Shown: piece after piece, positions 8,293-16,887 of the stretch | Layout: the number at the start of each line of letters is the position of its first letter | Numbering within the stretch: the first letter of the stretch is position 1 | From: JALYUM01 sp036688685 | GTDB lineage: Bacteria > Pseudomonadota > Gammaproteobacteria > Burkholderiales > Burkholderiaceae_D | Assembly (NCBI RefSeq): GCF_036688685.1 | Contig: NZ_JAQQPS010000020.1 | Coordinates: 62,001 to 126,000 of the forward strand | DNA: 64,000 nucleotides | Direction: 5' to 3' | Notes under the pieces: model-generated | Told to the model about the DNA's origin: nothing | The model's input: only the letters and a program-made list of their open reading frames with translations | Database searches by the model: none | Made by a program: the position numbers and the translations under genes

Positions 8293-8817
8293 TTACACCA
8301 GTCCGAGGAGGTCAAAAGCCGCCCCGGCTGACTCCCCGGCCCCGGTGATCGTCCACCGATACCGCACCGATTCGTAGACCTCGTTCGGGAACGCCGTTGC
8401 AAAAACGCCGACCGGCTTTTTCACCTCACTGGTCACGTACCGGCCCTTGATCGTCACCGCCTGGCCTTCGATGCGAACGGCCAGGTGCTTGCGCGCCACG
8501 GCCGGCCCGCCCTGCGCCGTCAGGTACTTGGCCCAATCGGCCTGTTTTGCTACAGCCGGATCGTCCGACTTGATCGCCTGTACTGCCAGGTGGGCAGCAC
8601 GGATGCAGTCGGGAGCGTTCGCAACAGCTTCAACGGTTACACGGCGAAGCTCTCGCCACACTCCCACCGGCGCCCCACCGATTTGCTGAAACTGGTGAAT
8701 ACCCCAAACCTGCGCCCAGGAAGTAACGCGCGCGGCGCGACCAGAATGTTGCTTGACCGTCCATGGCGGACCGTGCGCCGGCGTCGCCACGCAAGCGGTT
8801 CGTAACGGATCGATCAA
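8293..8817 (-). pseudogene. C-terminal remnant of a P2-type phage replication endonuclease (gpA-like)
   Basis: The minus-strand frame encodes ARVTSWAQVWGIHQFQQIGG followed by APVGVWRELRRV, which matches the conserved C-terminal part of P2 gpA-like rolling-circle replication proteins (SAWASTWGIRQFQ.. and PVTVWRE.RR in the phage protein, from memory). Then come DWAKYLTAQGGPAVARKHLA and KPVGVFA. The N-terminal two thirds, including the tyrosine nickase motifs, are absent; the only start is a TTG inside the conserved part. It is therefore a truncated prophage gene. Directly after its stop, minus 8288-8157 holds a further 43-codon open frame lacking an early ATG, which may be another phage scrap. 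Confidence 0.7.
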
Positions 8818-8932
8818 TCCGATTTCGTACCTATTTCACAACAATTCGGCCAAACAGCAACTGATAGTTCGGTGCATTTGCTTGCCAGGAATTAATATTG
8901 AAATTATTTCCGAATCATGACAAGGACACAGA

Positions 8933-11689
8933 ATGATCAACCTCAACCTGACAGCAGGCGCACGCGCCGTACGTAGTGCCATGCTAGCGGGAGCCTGGAT
9001 GGCAAGCAGCCTGATGGGTGCCAATGCACTGGCGCAGGTCGTGCTGCCGGGCGCCGTGGAGACGCTGCCGGAGAACCTGCCGCGCGTCGAAATCACCGGC
9101 TCTGCCATCCGCCGCGTCCAGTCCGAAACTGCTTTGCCGGTGCAGATCATCACGCGCGCCGAGATCGAGAAAGCCGGCGTGACCACCGCCTCCGAACTGA
9201 TGGCGCGGGTGTCGTCCAACGTGAACGGCCTGACCGATGGCGCCAGTATCAATGTCGGCGGCGACCAGCGCGGCTTCAACAGCGCCAACCTGCGCGGCAT
9301 CGGCACCTCGTCCACCCTGGTCCTCCTCAACGGCCGGCGCATGGCCAATTTCGCCTCGCCCGGCGACGACAGCGGCGTCGACCTGAACAATATTCCAGCG
9401 GCGGCACTCGAGCGTGTCGAAGTGCTGCTTGACGGCGCCTCGGCACTGTACGGCACCGATGCTATCGGCGGCGTTATCAATTTTATTACCCGCAAGGATT
9501 TTCAGGGACTCGAGTTGAACGTCTACGGCGGCAAGACCGATGAAGGCGGCGCCGGCAAGCGCACCGCCAGCATCGCCGCCGGCACCGGCGACCTGGAACG
9601 CGACGGCTTCAATATTTTCGCCGTTGCCGACTACCAGCGCACCGGCGCGCTGAGCACAGCGCAGCGCAGTTTCATTCCGAGCCTGCAGGTCGAGCAGCGC
9701 CTTGGGCATTTGCTGTCGGGTTATACCAGTCCGGGCAATATCCGCCTCACCTCGGCCCAGCGCGACCACCTGCAGGAGATCGGCTTCACCATCAACGGCA
9801 AGCCGATCACGAATCGTCTGATCAATTTATCGGTGCCGGGCTGTTCCGCGCCGGCCAACGTCTACCTGCCGGCGGGCACCGGTGGCGTCGACGGCTGCAC
9901 CTATAACTATATGGGCGACACCGAGCTGTATCCGAAATCGGAAAAAGCCAGCGTGCTCAGTCGCGCGGTACTGAAACTGGGCGGCGACCACCAGGCCTAT
10001 GCGGAACTCGCGCTCAGCCGCGCCAAGACGAATTACACCGGCTCCTCGGCGCGCGTGGCCGGTTACCTCGATTACAGCCTGGTGCCGCAGTTGGCGAATA
10101 CCGGCCTCGACCAGCTCGACGACGATATCCCCGGCGAGCTCGAAGTGCGCATGCGCCTGAACGAAGCCGGGCGCCGCACCAGCACACTGACCAGCGACGC
10201 CGTGCGCGTGGTGGTCGGCATGAGCGGCACACTGGGTGGCTGGGATTACGACACCGCGTTTAATCACAGCGTGAACACCGTCAAGGACCGCGACACCCAC
10301 GGCTACGTGCTGTACAACGAGCTGCTCGAAGGCATTGCCGACGGCCGCATCAATCCATTTGGCCCGTCCAGCGCGGCCGGCAAAGCGCTCATCGACAGCA
10401 TCCAGGTCGACGACGAGGTACGCCACGCGCGTGGCACCCTCGATGCCTTCGACTTCAAATTCTCGCGCGCCCTGACCAAGATCGCCGGCGGCGACCTGGC
10501 GCTGGCCGTGGGTGGCGAAGCACGGCGCGAACGCAATCAGTTCACGCCATCTGCCCTGCTCCTGTCCGACAACATCAACAACGATGCCGCACCGGAAGGC
10601 GGCCAGGCAACCTCCGACAGCCGCAAGGTGTACGCCCTGTACAGCGAAGTGCTGGTGCCGTTTGCCAAACAATGGGAAGCGCAAGTCTCGGCCCGCTACG
10701 ACCATTACCAGGAAGTCGGCGGCGCGGCCAGCCCGAAGATTGGTCTGAGTTACCGGCCGACCGACGGGATCCTGCTGCGCGCTTCGGCCGGACGCGGGTT
10801 CCGCGCCCCGTCCCTGAACGAACTGCACCGTCCGACTGTGTACAGCAGCACCGCCACCCTGCCCGACCCGGTCTATTGCGCCACCGTCGAGAACAATTAT
10901 TCGGACTGCGCCGACAACTGGGACACCCGCCGCTACAGCAACGCCAAGCTGAAACCCGAGCGCAGCCGCCAGTTTTCGCTCGGCGCCGTGCTCGCCGCAG
11001 GTCGCCATGTCAGCGCCTCGCTGGATTACTGGAATATCAAACGCACTGACCTGATCAGCGAAATCGGCGACGACATCATCCTCGGCAACCTGGCCAAGTA
11101 TGGCGATCTGGTGCACCGCGACGAAGACGGCTTGATCGATTACATCGAACTGCGCAAGGAAAACCGCGGCGCCCAGCTGGCCAAGGGGCTGGACCTGGCG
11201 GTCACGGTGCGCGGCATCGATACGCCTCTGGGCCGGTTTGGCGGCCGCCTGAACGGCACCTATGTGCTGGCGTCGCGCATCCAGAACGCGCCGGGCGACG
11301 ACTTCGTCAGCAACCTGAACCGCTTTGTGACCGACGGCGTGGTCCAGCGCTGGCGCCACACCATCAGCGTCGACTGGGATCATGGTCCGCTGTCGGCCAG
11401 TTTGCAAAATACCTGGTCGAGCGGCTATGAGGACCAGAACACGGCGATCAACATCGATGACGGCAGCGTGGTGGCCGCCAACAAGGTCAAGTCGTATTCA
11501 CTCTGGGATCTGTCGGGCGCGTATGCCGTGAATCCAAAACTGAAGCTGCGCGTCGGGATGCAGAACCTGTTCAATCAGGCCCCGCCGTATTCGAACCAGG
11601 CATACTTTTTCCTGTCCGGCTACGACCCGAGCTACACCGATCCGCGCGGCCGGCGTTTTTATGCCAGCGCGAACTACGCCTTCCGTTAA
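8933..11689 (+). CDS. TonB-dependent outer-membrane receptor
   Basis: 918 residues with a Sec signal (AMLAGAWMASSLMGANALAQ). The plug domain starts at RVEITGSAIRRVQSETALPV (TonB-box region) and continues with TASELMARVSSNVNGL, NLRGIGTSSTLVLLNGRR and VEVLLDGASALYGTDAIGGV. The beta-barrel ends in the usual aromatic strand FYASANYAFR. AAGGA precedes the ATG. It is an active transporter across the outer membrane energised by TonB; the RVEITGS-type plug groups with Xanthomonas/oligosaccharide- and peptide-type receptors, but the ligand cannot be read. It is a single gene, with no regulator or inner-membrane transporter alongside. Confidence 0.93.
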   Translation: MINLNLTAGARAVRSAMLAGAWMASSLMGANALAQVVLPGAVETLPENLPRVEITGSAIRRVQSETALPVQIITRAEIEKAGVTTASELMARVSSNVNGLTDGASINVGGDQRGFNSANLRGIGTSSTLVLLNGRRMANFASPGDDSGVDLNNIPAAALERVEVLLDGASALYGTDAIGGVINFITRKDFQGLELNVYGGKTDEGGAGKRTASIAAGTGDLERDGFNIFAVADYQRTGALSTAQRSFIPSLQVEQRLGHLLSGYTSPGNIRLTSAQRDHLQEIGFTINGKPITNRLINLSVPGCSAPANVYLPAGTGGVDGCTYNYMGDTELYPKSEKASVLSRAVLKLGGDHQAYAELALSRAKTNYTGSSARVAGYLDYSLVPQLANTGLDQLDDDIPGELEVRMRLNEAGRRTSTLTSDAVRVVVGMSGTLGGWDYDTAFNHSVNTVKDRDTHGYVLYNELLEGIADGRINPFGPSSAAGKALIDSIQVDDEVRHARGTLDAFDFKFSRALTKIAGGDLALAVGGEARRERNQFTPSALLLSDNINNDAAPEGGQATSDSRKVYALYSEVLVPFAKQWEAQVSARYDHYQEVGGAASPKIGLSYRPTDGILLRASAGRGFRAPSLNELHRPTVYSSTATLPDPVYCATVENNYSDCADNWDTRRYSNAKLKPERSRQFSLGAVLAAGRHVSASLDYWNIKRTDLISEIGDDIILGNLAKYGDLVHRDEDGLIDYIELRKENRGAQLAKGLDLAVTVRGIDTPLGRFGGRLNGTYVLASRIQNAPGDDFVSNLNRFVTDGVVQRWRHTISVDWDHGPLSASLQNTWSSGYEDQNTAINIDDGSVVAANKVKSYSLWDLSGAYAVNPKLKLRVGMQNLFNQAPPYSNQAYFFLSGYDPSYTDPRGRRFYASANYAFR

Positions 11690-11701
11690 AGCCTGAAGCC
11701 G

Positions 11702-12718
11702 TCAGGTGTCCGGCGCGTCGTTTGCGCCGAACACCGCCCTGTCCAGCTTTGCCAGCCTTGCCTCCAGCTCGCTGGTATCCCTGGCTGCGCCAAGCGCCGT
11801 CTCCAGTGCCGCCTTGTCCTCGCGCAGCGCGTGACATAGCGCGTCGCCCTCTGCCGCAGCCTGCTCGGCCCGGGCGACGCGCAAGCGGGTGTCATTCAGT
11901 TGCGCCTCCAGCACCGCCGCGCGCGCCTCAAAGGCTTGCAGGTAGTCGACCTTGCGCGCCAGCTTGCGCCCGCTTTCCTTCTCCAGGTACAGCACCTGCT
12001 TGTTGGCGCCCAGTTCATTGGCCAGCGCGGCCGCTTCCCGGTTCACCCGCGTCAACTCCTCCTGCCTGACTGCCAGCGTCATTTGGACCTGGCGCAACTC
12101 GGCCTGCACGCCCTGCACTTGCTGCTCGTGGCGCCGGGTTTCCTGTTCACGCTGTTCCTTCGTCGCGCTGCGGTAATGCTCCAGTGCGTCGCGCGCATGG
12201 CGGTGCTTTTCTTCCAGTGAGGCCTGGTGCCGTTCGGCGTCGGCCAGGCGGACGTCGACGTCACGCGCGTGCTGCTCGGCCGTGTGGCGCGCGATTTCCT
12301 CGGCGTGCAAGCGCGCCGTCAGCGTGGCAATCTCGTCCTGTGCTGCCAAAAATTGCACGGCCACGTCGTCGAACGCCACGCCGGCCTCGGCCAGCCGGTG
12401 TTCGAACGCAGCCGTTTGCGCCGCCTGCGCCAGGCGCAACGCCGCCATCTCTGCCGTGATCGCGGCGACGGCGCCGTTTGCTTCCAGTTTCAACTGGTCC
12501 GCCAGCTGTCCGGCCAGCGCCAGGATGGCCTCGCTGGCCGACTGGGACTGGGCGCCCTCCTCCGCATCGATTTCGCGCAGGTATTTGTGGATGGTCGTTT
12601 TCGATCCGGTGTCGCCCAGCGCGGCACGCACCGCATCGATGGATGGATGCCGTCCCTGCTCCACCAGCTGGTCGCGGGCTTTCTTGACATCGGAAAAATA
12701 CACACCTGTGCGGGCCAT
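11702..12718 (-). CDS. KfrA-domain coiled-coil DNA-binding protein (TnpT-like cointegrate-resolution protein)
   Basis: 338 residues. The N-terminal KfrA-type DNA-binding domain (ARTGVYFSDVKKARDQLVEQ, then HPSIDAVRAALGDTGSKTTI) is followed by a very long alanine/glutamate-rich coiled coil from about residue 55 to 330. AGGAG stands 8 nt before the ATG at 12718, so the GTG at 12727 is rejected. The gene is divergent from a tyrosine recombinase across a palindrome-containing gap. The same pairing (KfrA-type coiled-coil protein TnpT plus recombinase TnpS, divergent around the rst site) resolves cointegrates of Tn4651-type Tn3-family transposons. Assignment is by architecture and arrangement. Confidence 0.75.
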   Translation of the reverse strand: MARTGVYFSDVKKARDQLVEQGRHPSIDAVRAALGDTGSKTTIHKYLREIDAEEGAQSQSASEAILALAGQLADQLKLEANGAVAAITAEMAALRLAQAAQTAAFEHRLAEAGVAFDDVAVQFLAAQDEIATLTARLHAEEIARHTAEQHARDVDVRLADAERHQASLEEKHRHARDALEHYRSATKEQREQETRRHEQQVQGVQAELRQVQMTLAVRQEELTRVNREAAALANELGANKQVLYLEKESGRKLARKVDYLQAFEARAAVLEAQLNDTRLRVARAEQAAAEGDALCHALREDKAALETALGAARDTSELEARLAKLDRAVFGANDAPDT

Positions 12719-12898
12719 TTGCGCCACTCCTGTAAATAACGTACCAGATTACATACTACCGTATTACGTACTACGTAGGCTCTAATTATCGTTCAAATAA
12801 TCGTTTTTATAGCCTTTGATAATATGAAATTATCCCGTGTGAGCTGCCCGCTTGCCTTAAAATGGCTGCTTGCCTGGCTATTTTGCGTATTCCGCCCC
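12719..12898. promoter_or_regulatory. divergent control region with palindromes; candidate rst-like recombination site
   Basis: This gap separates the divergent coiled-coil and recombinase genes. It contains a perfect 13-bp palindrome TACGTACTACGTA (12765-12777) preceded by the related ACATACTACCGTATTACGTA (12751-12770), so TACTACNGTA occurs twice in direct orientation. The rest (12780-12840) is very AT-rich. In Tn4651-like elements the corresponding spacer is both promoter region and crossover site for TnpS/TnpT. That function is inferred here. Confidence 0.5.
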
Positions 12899-13834
12899 AT
12901 GAATTCAGTCGATACTTACCTGCGTGCCGCCGCGCGTGAAAATACCGAGCGCAGTTACCGGTCGGCGCTGCAGCATTTCGAGTCCGAGTGGGGTGGCTTG
13001 CTGCCCGCCAGTACCGACGCCGTCGCCCGCTATCTTGCCGAACACGCCGGCACGATGGCCGTCAGCACGCTCCAGCAACGCCTGGCCGCGCTGGCGCACT
13101 GGCACAAGGAGCACGGTTTTCCTGATCCCACCAAGGCGCAGATGGTGCGCAAGGTCCTGAAAGGCATCCGCGCGCTGCACCCGGCGCGCCAAAAACAGGC
13201 CCGTCCGATCCAGCTGGAACAGTTGACGCAGATTGATGCGTGGCTGGTCAACGCCGCCGCGCTGGCGGCCCAGGGCGGGCGCCGCGCGGACCAGCTGCGC
13301 CACCTGCGCGACCGCGCCCTGCTGCTGCTGGGCTTTTGGCGCGGGTTTCGGGGCGACGAGATCACGCGCCTGCGCATCGAACATGTGGACGCGGTGCGCG
13401 GCGCCGGCATGACGTGCTTCCTGGCGCAGTCGAAAGGCGACCGCGAGGCGCGTGGCAGGACCTTCCGGGCGCCGGCGCTGCGCACACTGTGCCCGGTCGA
13501 GGCCTACCTTGCCTGGATCGAGGTGTCGGGATTAGCGGATGGGCCGGTGTTCCGGTCAGTCGACCGGTGGGGCAATCTGGGCAGAGAGGGATTGCACATC
13601 AACAGTTATGTGCCTTTGCTGCGCGCGCTGTTCCACGCGGCCGGGATTGCGCTGGCCGGTGAGTACAGCGGCCACTCCTTGCGGCGCGGGTTTGCGACAT
13701 GGGCCACGGCGCGCGGCTGGGACCTGAAAACCCTGATGGATTACGTCGGCTGGCGCGACGTGGATTCGGCCATGCGCTACATGGATGCGGCCGATCCCTT
13801 CGATGGCTTGCGGCCGGACGCGGCAGCGGCATAA
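12899..13834 (+). CDS. tyrosine recombinase / integrase (TnpS-like)
   Basis: 311 residues from MNSVDTYLRAAARENTERSY. The N-terminal SAM-like DNA-binding domain is followed by a complete catalytic set: Arg151 in FWRGFRGDEITRL, Lys179 in AQSKGDREA, His259 and Arg262 in SGHSLRRGFATWA, Trp285 in YVGWRDV, and Tyr294 in AMRYMD. An in-frame ATG at 12824 would add 25 hydrophobic residues foreign to the family, so 12899 is preferred although neither start has a clear ribosome site. Members join or resolve DNA at a specific site. With the divergent KfrA-type gene it resembles TnpS/TnpT. No Tn3-family transposase lies in this window. Confidence 0.85.
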   Translation: MNSVDTYLRAAARENTERSYRSALQHFESEWGGLLPASTDAVARYLAEHAGTMAVSTLQQRLAALAHWHKEHGFPDPTKAQMVRKVLKGIRALHPARQKQARPIQLEQLTQIDAWLVNAAALAAQGGRRADQLRHLRDRALLLLGFWRGFRGDEITRLRIEHVDAVRGAGMTCFLAQSKGDREARGRTFRAPALRTLCPVEAYLAWIEVSGLADGPVFRSVDRWGNLGREGLHINSYVPLLRALFHAAGIALAGEYSGHSLRRGFATWATARGWDLKTLMDYVGWRDVDSAMRYMDAADPFDGLRPDAAAA

Positions 13835-13839
13835 AAAAA

Positions 13840-13873
13840 GCGAGAGCGCACCTCGAAAGTGATGCGGTCTCGC
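13840..13873 (-). terminator. rho-independent terminator of the minus-strand secreted-protein gene
   Basis: GCGAGAGCGCA (13840-13850) pairs with TGCGGTCTCGC (13863-13873) at 10 of 11 positions. On the minus strand the stem is followed by a run of seven T (13839-13833). It lies between convergent stops, 20 bp past the 13893 gene end. Confidence 0.8.
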
Positions 13874-13892
13874 TATGGCCCTGCTGGCAGAC

Positions 13893-14813
13893 TTACTGCG
13901 GCAGGCGCGCCTTGAGGCGGTCAGCCTCGGCGACCGGGAACGGGAAGCCGAGTACCGTCGACTGCCCTTTTACCTGGTTCTGCGCCTGGCATTTATGGGT
14001 GCACTGGGTCGGCGGTGGCGCCACTTCCGTGCTGTCTTCGCCCATCACCTGGCCCAGACGGCCGCCACTCGACACCGACCATTGCGATACCGCGCCGCAA
14101 TGGAGCACCTTGCTGATCGTGCCGGTGCGGGTGACGATGTTGTTGGTGCAGGTCGGGGACGTGATCCGGTCGGCGAACTGGGCGCTGTCGCGGCCGACGA
14201 ATTTGCGCGAATAGTCATTGCCGAAATTGACGCGCGACGACACCACCAGGGTGGTGTCCTTGAAGGCGACGGTATCGCCTTCGCGGTTGCGGAAATTGCG
14301 GTTATCGAAATAGAAGGCGCTCTCGGCCAGCTTGTGCGTGAAGACGGTTTTCGTTTCGTCGGAGCGCGCCACTTCCATCTGGAAAATGCCGCCGCTGGCG
14401 CAATCTTTCGAGGTGACCTTCATCGATACACCGGGGCCGGAGCGGCTGACGGTGATGCCGGCGTCGCCCAGCTCCAGGGTCACGGCGCTGTTGAGCACGA
14501 GGCCGCGATGGTCCGGGGTTTTGCTCTCGAAAACCGGGGTGGCGCGTCCGCCGGTCAGGTCGTTCGCATTGGCCGCGCCAGTCATCGTGAAGTTCAGTAC
14601 GGCAAACGAGGTGGCGTCGACGTCGAACTGCACATACTTGCCCTGCACGTGGAACAACGAGCCAACGCTGCCCGGCGCGACGGAGGTCGTGACAGTGCCG
14701 CTTTTACCAAGGGCCGTGAAGCCGCCTTTTTCACAGCCGGCGGAATCTGCCGCAAACGCGTGCTGGGCCGAAAAAAGCATACCGATGCTGCACGCTACCA
14801 TCCATTTTTTCAT
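13893..14813 (-). CDS. secreted protein of unknown function
   Basis: 306 residues from MKKWMVACSIGMLFSAQHAF; Sec signal with cleavage likely after AFA. The mature part has four or more cysteines (SAGCEKGGF, SKDCASGG, SPTCTNN, LHCGAV, PTQCTHKCQAQ), suggesting disulfides and periplasmic or extracellular location. Beta-strand-like alternation dominates (VQFDVDATSFAVLNFTMTG; MKVTSKDCASGGIFQMEVAR). GGAGAGAAAC precedes the ATG at 14813. An open frame extends upstream to 15419 but that part is a shadow of the next gene. I recognise no family. It has its own terminator and is downstream of the subtilase operon on the same strand. Confidence 0.72.
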   Translation of the reverse strand: MKKWMVACSIGMLFSAQHAFAADSAGCEKGGFTALGKSGTVTTSVAPGSVGSLFHVQGKYVQFDVDATSFAVLNFTMTGAANANDLTGGRATPVFESKTPDHRGLVLNSAVTLELGDAGITVSRSGPGVSMKVTSKDCASGGIFQMEVARSDETKTVFTHKLAESAFYFDNRNFRNREGDTVAFKDTTLVVSSRVNFGNDYSRKFVGRDSAQFADRITSPTCTNNIVTRTGTISKVLHCGAVSQWSVSSGGRLGQVMGEDSTEVAPPPTQCTHKCQAQNQVKGQSTVLGFPFPVAEADRLKARLPQ

Positions 14814-14929
14814 GTTTCTCTCCGATTGGGAAAATGCGCCGATGGTCGAGATGACCAGGGACACTTGAACCGTTAATGCCCGCAACATTGCAGAAGGTTC
14901 ATTACTCAGAGAAAAATATTTTCGCGGCT

Positions 14930-15637
14930 TTAAAAGCGCAGGCTGGCGCTCGCGCTCAAGGCTGGCGCCGGCTTGCCGCCTTCCATATAGGCATGCGCTT
15001 TCACCTGCCATCCGGCCTCCAGGCTGACGTCGCCCACCTGGGTACCCAGCGCAATGCGCAAGTCGCTGCCAGCGGCTGCGCCGGGGTAGTCGCCGAAGGG
15101 ATGCAGCAGGCCGGCGTGCGCCGTCACATGCAGGTTCTCGCCCAGGGGCCAGGCGCCATTCAGGTCGAGGTAGGCGTTGCGGCCTTCGCCATAATAGGCC
15201 GGCGAATAGAACACGCGCACGCTGCCGCGTCGCATGGCCAGGCCAGCATAGAACTCGTGGTAATTCGCGCCGCCGTCGCGCAGGAAGGTGGTGCGGCTGG
15301 CGCCGACATCCCATGACAGCGTCGACGAAATCCGCTGCGCCCGGCCAGCATAGGCGACCAGTTCGCCCTGGGTACGGCCTTCGACCAGGATCGGCGAGCC
15401 AAAAGCGCCGGCATACCAACCCGCGTAGCGTTCGCTCTGGGCGTCGTGCTCGGCGCGCAATTGCAGGACGGGCGCCGTGCTCAGCGCGGCGCCGCGGGCG
15501 GCGTATTGCGATGCGAGGGTCAGGTCAAAGCTGGTCTGGCTGTGCGCGCTTCCTGAAACGGCAAACCACAGCAGCAAGGAGGAGACTAGCGAAAGAGCGG
15601 CGCAGGGTAGTTGGCGGTGGAGGTAATCGGGGAACAT
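14930..15637 (-). CDS. TorF-type outer-membrane protein
   Basis: 235 residues. A signal peptide (LPCAALSLVSSLLLWFAVSG) is followed by QTSFDLTLASQYAARGAALS, the characteristic opening of the TorF/TIGR02001 beta-barrel family, then amphipathic strands and a terminal ALSASASLRF with the C-terminal Phe typical of outer-membrane barrels. The start is uncertain: the ATG at 15637 overlaps the subtilase gene by 52 nt, and an ATG at 15679 is possible; neither has a clear ribosome site. It is the last gene of the sigma/anti-sigma/subtilase operon. Family role is unknown, proposed as a small porin-like barrel. Confidence 0.7.
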   Translation of the reverse strand: MFPDYLHRQLPCAALSLVSSLLLWFAVSGSAHSQTSFDLTLASQYAARGAALSTAPVLQLRAEHDAQSERYAGWYAGAFGSPILVEGRTQGELVAYAGRAQRISSTLSWDVGASRTTFLRDGGANYHEFYAGLAMRRGSVRVFYSPAYYGEGRNAYLDLNGAWPLGENLHVTAHAGLLHPFGDYPGAAAGSDLRIALGTQVGDVSLEAGWQVKAHAYMEGGKPAPALSASASLRF

Positions 15638-16887
15638 AGGCAAACGCAGGAATCGGCCGCCCGTGCTAAAGCGGCGCATGCGTCTATCGTACCAGTTAAT
15701 GGCCACGTTCCAGGAACAGTCGGCGGCTTGACGGCACTGGCCTCGAGTGCGCGCCGCAGCGCCGCGCCGTTGGCGCGCGGCTGCAGTTCGGCCAGCAGCG
15801 CCGCCAGGCCGGCGACATGCGCCGCCGCGTACGACGACCCGGACACCATCCCCCAGCGCGCGCCGGGTACGCAGGTGGGCACGTCGGTGCCGGGTGCGTA
15901 CAAGATGCCGGCCGATACGGGATGGTGGTCGCCGCTGCGCGCCACCCCGATCACGCCCGGATACGAGGCGGGAAAGCCGCCGTCCGGGCGCGCCGGATCG
16001 GCCGCGCCAATGACGGTGATGCCGCGCGCCAGCGCCGCATCGAGCAGCGCTTGCAGCAGGCGGTCGGGCGGTCCGGCCAGGCTCAGGTTGATGATGCGGG
16101 CACTGTTTTCCAGTGCGTAGTTCAGGGCCTTGCCGAGCGTGATGCTGTTGCAGCGCGCCGCCTGGCCGCCGCTTTCCCAGCAGGCGCGCAGGGCCATGAT
16201 GTTGGCGCCAGGCGCGATGCCGGCCATCCCGATGCCATTCCCGCTGCGGGCGCCGATGATGCCGGCAACGGCGGTACCGTGCTTTTCCAGCGCATCGGGC
16301 ACGTCCTCGACGAAGTTGCGGCGCATGCCCGGCTGGCCGGCCAGATCCGGGTGGCCGGTGTCGACGCCGCTGTCGATGACGGCGATGGTGACGTTGCGTC
16401 CCAGACTGACGCGGTGCAGCGCGGCCAGATGCCAATCCTGGGCGGCCGGCTGGACCGGGTACAGGGGGTCGTTGCTGGCCAGGCCGTGATAGTCGGCCAG
16501 CGCTTGCGCCCAGACCACGCGGGTATCTTTCGCCAGCGCTACCAGCACGTCGGCTATCGGTGCGCTGCCCGGCTCCTCCATCAGGAAACAATCGACGCCG
16601 ATGGCAGGCATCGGCCAGCTCTCGCGCAGGCGCAGGCCGTGGTCGGCGGCGATGGCGGCCGCCACCCGGCGCCGCGCGGCCTGGCCGCCGTCATTCATGT
16701 AATTGCCGCCGTACGAGCCATCCGGACGGAAGTGGCGCGCCGGCAGGCGCAGCATGACCAGCACCTGTCGCGCCGATGCATCCGGGACGAGATTCGCCTG
16801 GGCCAGCGGCGCCTCGCGCGCGAACGCGCACCCGGGCGTGGTCAGTGCGAACGCCAGGGCTGCCAGCAGGGCAAACAGACGCTTCAA
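15586..16887 (-). CDS. S8 family serine peptidase (subtilase), secreted
   Basis: 433 residues from a TTG that overlaps the anti-sigma stop as TTGA, with GAAGG just upstream. The signal peptide is MKRLFALLAALAFALTTPGC. A propeptide-like region (about 40-130) contains QVLVMLRLPARHFRPDGSYG. The catalytic triad is Asp172 in VTIAVIDSGVDTGHPDL, His203 in EKHGTAVAGIIGA, and Ser352 in MVSGSSYAAAHVAGLAALL. The oxyanion-hole Asn expected in AAAGN is replaced: the segment reads VIGAADPARPDGGFPASYPG with Asp297. Export to the periplasm or outside is expected. Its place directly behind a sigma/anti-sigma pair suggests it is a target of that sigma or part of its signalling. Confidence 0.85.
   Translation of the reverse strand: MKRLFALLAALAFALTTPGCAFAREAPLAQANLVPDASARQVLVMLRLPARHFRPDGSYGGNYMNDGGQAARRRVAAAIAADHGLRLRESWPMPAIGVDCFLMEEPGSAPIADVLVALAKDTRVVWAQALADYHGLASNDPLYPVQPAAQDWHLAALHRVSLGRNVTIAVIDSGVDTGHPDLAGQPGMRRNFVEDVPDALEKHGTAVAGIIGARSGNGIGMAGIAPGANIMALRACWESGGQAARCNSITLGKALNYALENSARIINLSLAGPPDRLLQALLDAALARGITVIGAADPARPDGGFPASYPGVIGVARSGDHHPVSAGILYAPGTDVPTCVPGARWGMVSGSSYAAAHVAGLAALLAELQPRANGAALRRALEASAVKPPTVPGTWPLTGTIDACAALARAADSCVCLCSPITSTANYPAPLFR

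Noticed and set aside
9827..11407. 526-codon minus-strand frame
   Set aside because: Antisense shadow of the TonB-dependent receptor with low-complexity His/Arg/Val content.
13893..15419. 508-codon minus-strand frame as one protein
   Set aside because: Only the part after the ATG at 14813 has a signal peptide and ribosome site; the upstream part is an out-of-frame shadow of the TorF-like gene.
14930..16591. 553-codon frame as a fusion of unknown domain and outer-membrane barrel
   Set aside because: The first ~300 codons are the +1 shadow of the subtilase; the real barrel gene starts at 15637 or 15679.
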